Assembly (NCBI GenBank): GCA_021813435.1
Contig: JAKAKR010000013.1
Span: 1 to 64,000, forward strand
Length of the DNA: 64,000 bases
DNA from: Nanobdellota archaeon
GTDB lineage: Archaea > Nanobdellota > Nanobdellia > Woesearchaeales > UBA9642
Direction of reading: 5' to 3'
In this document: positions 8,059 through 16,667 of the stretch, one piece after another
Numbering within the stretch: position 1 is the first letter of the stretch
Layout: each line of letters starts with the position of its first letter
Notes under the pieces: model-generated
The model's input: the letters and a program-made list of their open reading frames with translations, nothing else
The model's database searches: none
Told to the model about the DNA's origin: nothing
Made by a program: the position numbers and the translations under genes

Positions 8059-10332
8059 CTAATGTATTTTCGGGATTAATAATGCGCGATATTGTTCTGT
8101 TAGTTGTGGCAACGCTGCAATTTCCTGCATATTGTCAATGCATAGCGGATTTGCAAGCCTGAGCACAGAGAATGTTATGGTCTTTCCTGGAGCAATATCG
8201 TTTCTGGTGAATGAGACAGTGTTGTTCTCATCGAATTCTACGCCACCCCAGGGTGCGGGACTTATCTCAATATTTTTTTCAGGAACAGATGTGCATGTCT
8301 CTCCAAGTCCTAAAAATCCGCTTTTGTAGCATATCGGTTTACAACCTTTGAGTATGACAAATCCGTTCTGGTCAAGTAATTGGCCAGTGATGGTGTATGA
8401 TCCCGGTACCAGTTGCAGAGATAATGGATTGGTTGAGGCATTTTTTCCAAAGGCAAGTGTCTGTTCCCAATCAGTATCAAGTGTTGCGCGTTTCTGGCGG
8501 GTGAGAGTTATGATTACAGTATCATTCTCGCCAATAGGCACAGGGGTCGTGTTTAATACTGATAGATAATAGGATAATCCCTGTTGTTTGAAGATTGTGC
8601 GTTTGAAGACGAATTTGTTTATTGTGGCGTTCACAGTCGTGATCGGGTCAAGGTATACTGCTCCAATATTTTGTGCAGTATTGAGTGCTGTGGAGAGCGG
8701 GATCTTTTTCGTAAGGTATCCTGGTTTGTCCAGTTGGAGATAACCATTCATACAGAGAGGTAGTTTTGTGGTGAAATCAGTGAGGTGTGTAGTGGAATTC
8801 AATTGCGCGGTTCCTACAAGGCAGCTCATATAACTGCCGCAACCGTAAGAGATGCTTACATCAGTGATTGCGCGCGTTGTTGATGCGTCAAAAATCCTGA
8901 GGGATACTCGGCCGCTTAATTGTTGATCAGGGCTGCAGAACATGTTCTGATCTATGCGCGGACGCTGCTTGAATGTATAAGAATTGTTGGCGTTGGATAA
9001 ATTTGCACCAACAAGGGGATCAGTAAATTCCCGGGTAAATGTCCCTTTTGCTACATATATTGGTCTATTGCTTGCATTGAGCCAATCGCGCAGCTTTATA
9101 TTCTCTTTGGTTGTTGATTCAAGTGCAAATAGGAATGAATAGTCCTGTCCTTTCTTGTATTCATCATGTATCTCTACAATAATAGGGTAGGAGATGTCAT
9201 AAAAATATTTGTAGGTATTGTATTGTTGCGGTGGAAGCAGTGAGACTGCTGGCGTCATGTCCTGATTTGGACCGATAAGATCCCCACGTGAAGGCTGGAT
9301 GCGTAGGTAAATATCGCTTCCAGGATAGATAAAGCTGATTGCAGTGGTATCAAGATTCTTATGGAAGAAATCTAAGCTCATGGAATCGTAGAAATTCTTT
9401 TCATACGTGCTCATATTTGTTGTTGGTATAGCCTGATAGTTTCGTGTTCCAAGCACGCGGAATACTGGCATATAAGAGGTAATGAGCTGTTTGTAATGTT
9501 CTTTTACCGCAGTCTGCGACCAGTAATATACGCTATAATCACTTGTTGTTGCAAACAATGGTGGGAGCATTGCAGTATCGAGCCCACTATAGGAGTAGAG
9601 GAGGTAGGTATTGAGGTTTTCGAGAAATCCGTTGTCAAATTCGCTTGTAGTGATGTTGAGCGCCATAAGATAATATTTCATGAGCGGAACATCATCAATA
9701 GTATAATACTTCTCTATTGATGACTTGGCATTATTAAATGTTACATTAATAGGGTATACTGCTTCAAATACCACATCCTGGTCGCGTATGGTTGTGCGCA
9801 CAAGCATATCTGATGGTGTAGTGATATTGTAGCCGCGCGCAGTAAACGTGGTGAAATTATTTAGGCAGGTATCAATATTTTCGCTGATATAGATGCTGAG
9901 TTGCCTTTCCATCTCATCCAGGTAAGGCGTTTGTGACATCATCTGGCAGTTTGCGCAGTTGCCTTGGCTGAACGAATAATACCAGTATGCAACTCCCGAA
10001 TAAGGATCATCTGGAGAAAGGTATGCGACATCTGAATCATACTGCAGGGATGGACGTTTAATGAATACTCTTCCTGAAAGGTATTCATCATTAGGATCAA
10101 TATATCCTCCGTGTTGTCCAAGGCTGATCACGCCCTCGTGACCGATAGTTGCGATGCATCCTTCAATATACTGTTGTAGTGGTTTGAGTTCGTTTGATAC
10201 TTCGCTGCGCTCAGGCGTGGTTGTTTGCGTTGGAGTTTTGGTTTTGAGCACAAAGTAGAGTGTTACTCCTGCAATGATAAGTACAACGATGGCAAGGATT
10301 ACAAAGATTGTTATCTGGGATTTCTTGTTCAA
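8059..10332 (-). CDS. Membrane-anchored surface protein, paralogue of the gene at 16668
   Basis: This 757-residue protein starts KKSQITIF and then has a hydrophobic segment at about residues 7-28, as in class III (pilin-like) leaders. The rest is a long extracellular region with many N-x-S/T sites. Near residues 480-580 there is a carboxypeptidase-regulatory-like beta domain (SLRIFDASTTRAITDVSISY ... LQLDKPGYL). It aligns along its length with the 801-residue protein at 16668-19073 (shared SLGQHGGYIDP / KLGNNGGYIDP and VPLMKYYLMALNI-type segments). TTG 10332 is preceded by GAGGTG. It is the last gene of the surface operon. Function unknown; pilus or adhesin component is a guess. Confidence 0.75.
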   Translation of the reverse strand: MNKKSQITIFVILAIVVLIIAGVTLYFVLKTKTPTQTTTPERSEVSNELKPLQQYIEGCIATIGHEGVISLGQHGGYIDPNDEYLSGRVFIKRPSLQYDSDVAYLSPDDPYSGVAYWYYSFSQGNCANCQMMSQTPYLDEMERQLSIYISENIDTCLNNFTTFTARGYNITTPSDMLVRTTIRDQDVVFEAVYPINVTFNNAKSSIEKYYTIDDVPLMKYYLMALNITTSEFDNGFLENLNTYLLYSYSGLDTAMLPPLFATTSDYSVYYWSQTAVKEHYKQLITSYMPVFRVLGTRNYQAIPTTNMSTYEKNFYDSMSLDFFHKNLDTTAISFIYPGSDIYLRIQPSRGDLIGPNQDMTPAVSLLPPQQYNTYKYFYDISYPIIVEIHDEYKKGQDYSFLFALESTTKENIKLRDWLNASNRPIYVAKGTFTREFTDPLVGANLSNANNSYTFKQRPRIDQNMFCSPDQQLSGRVSLRIFDASTTRAITDVSISYGCGSYMSCLVGTAQLNSTTHLTDFTTKLPLCMNGYLQLDKPGYLTKKIPLSTALNTAQNIGAVYLDPITTVNATINKFVFKRTIFKQQGLSYYLSVLNTTPVPIGENDTVIITLTRQKRATLDTDWEQTLAFGKNASTNPLSLQLVPGSYTITGQLLDQNGFVILKGCKPICYKSGFLGLGETCTSVPEKNIEISPAPWGGVEFDENNTVSFTRNDIAPGKTITFSVLRLANPLCIDNMQEIAALPQLTEQYRALLIPKIH

Positions 10333-10344
10333 ATCACACCTCTT

Positions 10345-11112
10345 TTATGTAGCGTACACACAGTACATATAATGTTTTGACCAGATAATCCAGAGGATTA
10401 TTGCAGGTATAAACAGGATCAGGATAAATGCATGGAGGAATAGTGCAAGGATCGCGCATATAACAAGGAGTACTGCTAAGAGGATGATACTGCAACAGAA
10501 GGGGGTTATTCCGTAGTGCAAGTGAAGCACATTGATGAGATACTGCATAACACTCTTTTGGTATGGTTTTTTGTCAGTGATTGTAGCAGTGAACACAAGC
10601 ATGAGATACGCATAGATTACGGTAAGGACAATAAGAAGGAATGTGAGGAATGGAACGCTGGAAATAGTATAAATCAGTATAAATGCGATAATCCCATAGA
10701 GAAGCGTAAGGATTGCCTCGCCAAGTACATATCTCCAGAATGATTGCATTGTCCACGTTGTCTTGCGCATGAGACTGGTGATTTTGCTGTCGAAGAATGC
10801 GCTGATGAGTATAATAATAGCAAAGCTGATGATGATAAGAATGATAAGTTCAATAATAAATGCGATAAAAAGTCCGCTATGATTAGTGAACTGCCCTACA
10901 AGCAAGTCAGTCATTCCTGTTGCCTTGATGGTTGCAAGGATGTCAAGTACAGGCTGTACATTAAGGAATAATCGCGCAAAAATCGATAATGCCGAAAGAA
11001 GGACAAGGAGTAGTGCAATGTATTTTACAAATTCGAGAAGTGCAATTGTTAATACTGACGGTATCTTGACACTGCGTACCAATGCGTTTTTTTGTTGTTT
11101 GAGGTAGTTCAT
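10345..11112 (-). CDS. Multi-pass membrane protein of the surface operon
   Basis: This 255-residue protein has about six hydrophobic segments and no recognised domain. ATG 11112 overlaps the TGA of the upstream gene as ATGA and follows a GGAGGG site, so it is preferred over the longer form starting at 11154. Translational coupling suggests it works with the secreted proteins around it, perhaps as a membrane platform (inference). No transporter motif or P-loop is visible. Confidence 0.75.
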   Translation of the reverse strand: MNYLKQQKNALVRSVKIPSVLTIALLEFVKYIALLLVLLSALSIFARLFLNVQPVLDILATIKATGMTDLLVGQFTNHSGLFIAFIIELIILIIISFAIIILISAFFDSKITSLMRKTTWTMQSFWRYVLGEAILTLLYGIIAFILIYTISSVPFLTFLLIVLTVIYAYLMLVFTATITDKKPYQKSVMQYLINVLHLHYGITPFCCSIILLAVLLVICAILALFLHAFILILFIPAIILWIIWSKHYMYCVYAT

Positions 11113-11741
11113 CCATTCCCTCCAATCGGTTTTTGGATGATTGGCGCTACCCAAAGGACTGCCTTATTTTTTGTGTCGATGATAAATGCGTAGGTATAAT
11201 TCTTTTCAGAAGTGAAGGGAGCATACCCGACATCGCCCTGCACACTATCTGCAGAAAGATTATCAGTGTTTGGCAGGATATCTTTTCCTGCAAGAAGTGT
11301 ATTAAGCGTCGTGTAACTATTCTTTTCTGAAAGTCCTATTGCGTAGCTCAGTACACCATCTTTTGGCTGGACATACCATGAAATCTCGTATAATGTCTCA
11401 TTTGTGCTGTATGCGGACTTGTATCCATTGATGACTGTTGTTATAGCATACACATTTTCAAGTCCTGGCGATGATGCAAAGCCATAAGGGTCGTAGGGTG
11501 ATAATTCATCCGTAACGCCCTTGGCGCATGCCTGAATCTCCCAATTATCCAGTGTATAAAACATTCCCTGCTGCTTGCCGCTGCTTCCGGTGTTTCCGAA
11601 TGGATTATAGGATACTATAGTTGACCACCAGGGGTCGAGCAGGTTCTTGGAATCCCATGTTCCAGTGTGCGGTTGTGATGAAGCTGCAGCAACAAAGCTC
11701 ATGCTGAGCAGAAATATCATTAGTAATATGAGTTTACCCAC
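11109..11741 (-). CDS. Secreted protein of the surface operon, 210 residues
   Basis: A clear signal peptide (GKLILLMIFLLSMSFVAAA) is followed by an aromatic-rich secreted domain of about 190 residues with N-glycosylation-type sites. I recognise no family. The GTG start at 11741 overlaps the stop codon of the 1632-residue gene by 8 bases behind a GGGGTGG site. Its stop overlaps the start of the membrane protein as ATGA. It therefore sits in the middle of a coupled trio. Confidence 0.75.
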   Translation of the reverse strand: MGKLILLMIFLLSMSFVAAASSQPHTGTWDSKNLLDPWWSTIVSYNPFGNTGSSGKQQGMFYTLDNWEIQACAKGVTDELSPYDPYGFASSPGLENVYAITTVINGYKSAYSTNETLYEISWYVQPKDGVLSYAIGLSEKNSYTTLNTLLAGKDILPNTDNLSADSVQGDVGYAPFTSEKNYTYAFIIDTKNKAVLWVAPIIQKPIGGNG

Positions 11742-14700
11742 TGTAATCCACCCCTTGGCAGTAATCGTGTATGGTTGCCGGATCGTCTGGTCGTGAACTG
11801 GTTGTTATTCCCTTCCATTGTGTTGGACTAAAGACCTGTTCGACTTCTCGCCAGCGTAAAAAGAGTCCGGTCATTCCACAGGGCAAGGCGCTCCATGACG
11901 CTTCGGGTAGTGTGTGACTAGTGAGTCCGCTGTTATATCCGCTGCACGCAGCGCTATACGCGCTCTGTACTCCAAGGCTTGTTGCAAATGCAAGCCCTGA
12001 ACGGATCATTCCTGACATGAGCGCGCTCATGAACGGTACATCCTCAAATTTCCACTGCGCACTGTCTATATATAAGCAGGTATCCATCTCATAATCTTTC
12101 TCACAGGTAATAGTTGGGATTCCTGCAGAGGACTGCTTTTCAAGGCAGGAAAGATATTTGCAACGAATCTGCTTTTCCTTCTGCTTATTATACAATATCG
12201 CAGGGATACATGCAGAATCATAATGCACACTACGATACGGATTGATAATCCAATCATTCGATTCCAATTCTGCATAAAACTTCATATCACGCTGCAACGC
12301 TAAATTACTCGCCTCTGCATTGTCAGTAGGATTAAAATTGACTGCAGGGGTTTGCATCGATGGATCAGTAGCCCTGCCAGAGATGAAATCACGCTGATCA
12401 GTTGTTGCAGAGGAGACAGGATAGATGACGTTAGAGGTAGGATTATACGCATAATATGCATAAGACCCATCACTCAGTCGTTTCTGCCATAGATTGATGC
12501 GAGATTTTGAAGAGTCTATTGGAAGATCGATACTGTCTCCTTGATACATAAAATATTGTCCTGTGTTTGTATCCTGAAAAATCCTAGGCGGGTAACTGTT
12601 TAAACTAACACTTTGTTTTGTGGAACGTGTTCCTATAAGTTTAATCCCTGAATTAGACGTTCCAGCGTTATTTGTGGTGGAATCTGCCGTCGATAAGACA
12701 TAATAAGGATTACTCGAATCATACGTTTGATATTTTACAGATTGTAAATCATAATTATTCATAGGTTGCGGCTCGAATAATAACCGGTAATAGTCAGGTC
12801 TGTTGGTTTTAAGTGCATTAATCTGATTGTTAAGTTCGTCAGATATTTTTGGATCATCAGCATAAGGATTACCATTGCCTTTTGCCACTGCTGAAACATA
12901 TCCCAACACAAGATCATACCCGTTGTTTTTCAGATAATCCCGAGAAGAAGAATATCCCGAGTCTGATACGAATGTTTTGATATTGTTCATTTCTAAGGTA
13001 ACATAATCCTTTGTGTTTTGCAGAGATTGTGCAGTATTCACAAACAGCACATTTTCAATGCCCTTACCTAATTCAACACGAGTATTGGAGAGTTCTTTAC
13101 CATTGGTATCAAGCTCCACTTTGTAATATTTTCCATTTTCCCGGTAATAGTTGAACCACTTAGCTCCTTCTTTTCCATTACCGATCCATCCATTCTGTTG
13201 AGGTGCACCAGTACCTGTTCCCGCATCGGTTCCTTTTGTTCCAGTCTGAACATCTTTTTTGGTGTTATCTATCGGTGTACTGCTTGATGCGCTGTCGCCC
13301 CCCACATTAAGAAGGTCTCCGGTAGAGTCAAATGTAAAGACATCTCCCTTATCAGACTTCCAAACAATATTTCCGTTCTCAAGACTACTTGTGTATTTTG
13401 CTCCGTCGCTTGTTACGAATACCCACTGATCATTTTCCTTCACAAATTTACCGACAGGATCGATCCATTCAAATAACGGATCACTATGACTGTTAGGATT
13501 ATACTCATTCACGTTAACTCCTTGCGTAGCATATGCTGCTGCCCGATTGTCATTAAATAATGTGTCTCGTTGATTGGTGAGATCATTGATTTGTGTTTGT
13601 TGCTGCGCAATAAAATCTTTTAAGTTATTATACTCAACAAGAGTACCATACTTTTCTCCATCGTTTGGTGTGGCCTTAAAATCAACTTGTTGGCTCAGTT
13701 GAGCAAGTTTATCCTGTGATTGTTTGAGACCGGCAGTCAATCCATCTATCTGTTTTTGCAACATATCGCCCTTAATCTGCAGCTGATCATAAGAATCCAA
13801 ACTATCAAGAAAATTATCTCCTGCGGATATAATACTCCACTGATTAGTTTTTGGGTCAAGAGTCATTTTTGATCCCTCTCCAGAAGTCCAAACCTCTAAA
13901 CCATTCTCATCAGCACTACGGGTAAATTTCTGGCCGCTATCCTTGTCGATGATGGTGTGGTCATCAACATACTCAATATTTTTTTTATACTGTTTTGCAA
14001 GAGCATCCTGCGCAACTTGTCTCCCATGCGCTGTTACGAGTCCTGCAATGTCTGAGACCATGGTGTAGATTCCGCTTGTTTTGTAGAATTGGCAGGTGTA
14101 GACCATACAGGAGAATTTGTAGGCGTATCCTATGGTCGCAGTGGGATCGATTCCTGTCGGCCAGACAAAATGTTGCACCTGACGGTCGATATTATTGAAT
14201 ACGCCGTCGCCAACCGCGAGCCAGAAGACATCACCCCAACCAGGAATATAATCTAGACTTCCGATGGCACCTACAGGACCACTTATCCCGTTGAGTATGA
14301 TTGCAACAGGATATATCACGACTGATTTTGCGGTTTGAAGCATTGAATTGAATTTTACGACGATCTCTGCAATGTTGCAGAGGTTTCCTAAGATATTGTC
14401 GATTGACTTATAGGTACCAATCTGCGAGTCAAGCTTGCGGAGCGATTCTTTTTCCTGATCGATTTTTTTCTGGATGCTATCATTGATGACTCCGAACGGA
14501 TTATTATAAGGGTTTATGGTTATTATTACTGTCTCGCGCTCTGGCTGCGTATAGACCACACTTCCGCTGCGGATTTTGAGATCAAGGGTACAGTTGACTG
14601 TGAATGGTTCCTCAGGCAATTGTATTCCATTTCCTCCGATAAATACTGCCATGACCGGCGGCTTTAAGGTGAGCATATAATGTCCTGTTGCCATCACGTC

Positions 14701-16632
14701 ATAACCATTTGCATCGGTACCATAACAATTGGTGATTGTGTAATCCATGACTTGCGCGCCAATGCTTTTGAGTGTTGCCGAGAGCATGACATACTGTTCA
14801 ACAGGAATCCTGCTTGCTGTTCTCCGATCGACCGATAAAGTATTTTTTGCAGTTATTTTTGAGACTACATTCGGTGCAGTGTCGCTTTTTGGCTCGCAGA
14901 TTTCAAGATTGTAGGGGATGCGTAATTGGTTTCCTGCAAGGTCCTGCACAATGAGTCTCGTGCCGGGCACTGTGCGATGTCCAGTGATGAAATCCTTGAT
15001 GTCAATAGTGCATTGCCAGTGTTCCCCGTCTGTTGTTGCGCATGTTCCTTCTTGGGTGTCATGTGAGGTGAATGCTGAGGTATTCATCCAGATGGTGAGT
15101 GCCGGGCTTTGCGTCTCATTGACTGCAACGCTGAGTGTGAGTGTCTCAGAGCTTGTCGGGCATATGGTCGAACTTGAGACATTGCCATCCTTCACAGGTA
15201 CGCTATCGTCGATATGTACAAGGCGTTCGGCATTAGGGACAGGATTGCCATAATCATCTGTTGAGGGGTATGCGACAAATAATCGCACACTGCTTGCGCC
15301 CTGCGGAATGATGAGGGGTGATGTACAGGCCCATGAGGTATTATCGAAATTGCAGAATGTGAATTGTGAGTTTGTTACTCCGCCTGTTGCGTATCCGAGC
15401 CGGACATTACTCATGGAATAGTTTGATGTCCCGTCGAATTCTATGGAAAATAGTGTCATGAGTCCTGCAGCTTTTGAGGTGGTGTAGCAGTCTGCAAGAT
15501 CGCTTGTGCAATGCCTTTCTTTGTCATAAGGACCGATGTAGGTTACTGTTCCGGCAGTATTTTGTATGTCAAACGTTTTGGTGATTGTGCTATTTGCGCT
15601 AAAGCCGTACTGGTTTGTTGCAAAGATAGTGATTGATAATGTGGTGTTTGTGATGTGGAGTGGTATTGCCGCAAATTTGCAGTTATAGACTGTGGTACTC
15701 GCATTGTCGAGTGTGCATACTGCACTTGCGTGTTGGAGCGGGATGCTGAATGCAGGATTGGTGTTTAATGCCGAGAGGTCTCCCGTGACTGTGAGTGATG
15801 AACCTGCAGCAGTTGCATCGTCAATGCGTACAACGACATCAACAGTAGGGTTCCCGTTGTTTGAAAGCGTGGTGACTGGTGTTTGGCCGGTGTAGAGCAT
15901 GAAATCAGGAGTGATGACTGGCGGTAGAAAGTGTCCGTTGATGCTTTGGTTTGCAGTGCGGATAAGTCCGACGCCGTCAGATGCGTGGATGAATACATTA
16001 AGATTATCTTGGGCATAATTATTCAGGGTGATGTTGAGTGTTCCGTTTGCTGTGCAGGTATTGGGGGGAATGTTAAGAGGGAACACATAATCAGTGTCGG
16101 CAGTGATGGTGATGCTGCTGATGCCTGAACAATGCGTGGAATCTGTTGGGGACGCAGTGTCAGTGATGGCATAATCAATGAGTAATTGTCCATTTGTTTT
16201 GCGTAATTGGAAGAGGTTGATTGTAGGCGGCGCTGAGTCGACAGTGATATGCAGGTTTGTGGTGTTCTGGGTTATGGGATCCTTGAGTGTAAAATCTGTG
16301 ATATTTGTTCCCGGGTAAGTAAAGCTGCAGAATACGCCTGCAGGCTGCGCAGTTAATAAAGGAGTGCAGGACATATTCAGTTCTTCGCTAGTTTGGAGTA
16401 TGACTGTCAGATTATTATTGCTCATTGCAGTGATAGTGACGCTCTCTGCTACTGATTTGAATCCAGTACTATTTGATTGCGTTCCAAAAATCCGTGCAGC
16501 ATCAATGTATGCTGATGCAGTGCCGGCAAGTATGAGCAAAAGTACAAAAGAGTATATCAAGAAATATATGATGCCTAAGGGATATGCGGCTTGTTGCGGC
16601 TTTCGGGTTTGTGTGTGCAGTGTAGTGGGCAT
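11734..16632 (-). CDS. Giant secreted surface protein (1632 residues), paralogue of the gene at 19138
   Basis: An N-terminal membrane or signal segment (about 20-42) is followed by several Ig-like beta domains with paired Cys up to about residue 700. Next come a helical region (KIDQEKESLRKLD) and hydrophobic stretches. The part at about 880-1420 has no counterpart in the paralogue at 19138. It contains beta repeats of about 50 residues with W/G/D-rich turns (EVWTSGEGSKMTLD and IVWKSDKGDVFTFD), a coiled coil (KGDMLQKQIDGLTAGLKQSQ) and low-complexity linkers. The last 200 residues are Cys-rich and match the paralogue again (CIPAILYN ... CKYLSCLEK). No sorting motif or protease signature was seen. 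Confidence 0.75.
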   Translation of the reverse strand: MPTTLHTQTRKPQQAAYPLGIIYFLIYSFVLLLILAGTASAYIDAARIFGTQSNSTGFKSVAESVTITAMSNNNLTVILQTSEELNMSCTPLLTAQPAGVFCSFTYPGTNITDFTLKDPITQNTTNLHITVDSAPPTINLFQLRKTNGQLLIDYAITDTASPTDSTHCSGISSITITADTDYVFPLNIPPNTCTANGTLNITLNNYAQDNLNVFIHASDGVGLIRTANQSINGHFLPPVITPDFMLYTGQTPVTTLSNNGNPTVDVVVRIDDATAAGSSLTVTGDLSALNTNPAFSIPLQHASAVCTLDNASTTVYNCKFAAIPLHITNTTLSITIFATNQYGFSANSTITKTFDIQNTAGTVTYIGPYDKERHCTSDLADCYTTSKAAGLMTLFSIEFDGTSNYSMSNVRLGYATGGVTNSQFTFCNFDNTSWACTSPLIIPQGASSVRLFVAYPSTDDYGNPVPNAERLVHIDDSVPVKDGNVSSSTICPTSSETLTLSVAVNETQSPALTIWMNTSAFTSHDTQEGTCATTDGEHWQCTIDIKDFITGHRTVPGTRLIVQDLAGNQLRIPYNLEICEPKSDTAPNVVSKITAKNTLSVDRRTASRIPVEQYVMLSATLKSIGAQVMDYTITNCYGTDANGYDVMATGHYMLTLKPPVMAVFIGGNGIQLPEEPFTVNCTLDLKIRSGSVVYTQPERETVIITINPYNNPFGVINDSIQKKIDQEKESLRKLDSQIGTYKSIDNILGNLCNIAEIVVKFNSMLQTAKSVVIYPVAIILNGISGPVGAIGSLDYIPGWGDVFWLAVGDGVFNNIDRQVQHFVWPTGIDPTATIGYAYKFSCMVYTCQFYKTSGIYTMVSDIAGLVTAHGRQVAQDALAKQYKKNIEYVDDHTIIDKDSGQKFTRSADENGLEVWTSGEGSKMTLDPKTNQWSIISAGDNFLDSLDSYDQLQIKGDMLQKQIDGLTAGLKQSQDKLAQLSQQVDFKATPNDGEKYGTLVEYNNLKDFIAQQQTQINDLTNQRDTLFNDNRAAAYATQGVNVNEYNPNSHSDPLFEWIDPVGKFVKENDQWVFVTSDGAKYTSSLENGNIVWKSDKGDVFTFDSTGDLLNVGGDSASSSTPIDNTKKDVQTGTKGTDAGTGTGAPQQNGWIGNGKEGAKWFNYYRENGKYYKVELDTNGKELSNTRVELGKGIENVLFVNTAQSLQNTKDYVTLEMNNIKTFVSDSGYSSSRDYLKNNGYDLVLGYVSAVAKGNGNPYADDPKISDELNNQINALKTNRPDYYRLLFEPQPMNNYDLQSVKYQTYDSSNPYYVLSTADSTTNNAGTSNSGIKLIGTRSTKQSVSLNSYPPRIFQDTNTGQYFMYQGDSIDLPIDSSKSRINLWQKRLSDGSYAYYAYNPTSNVIYPVSSATTDQRDFISGRATDPSMQTPAVNFNPTDNAEASNLALQRDMKFYAELESNDWIINPYRSVHYDSACIPAILYNKQKEKQIRCKYLSCLEKQSSAGIPTITCEKDYEMDTCLYIDSAQWKFEDVPFMSALMSGMIRSGLAFATSLGVQSAYSAACSGYNSGLTSHTLPEASWSALPCGMTGLFLRWREVEQVFSPTQWKGITTSSRPDDPATIHDYCQGVDYSG

Positions 16633-16667
16633 TATCCTATCCTACGATAGTTGAGTACAGTGATTAA

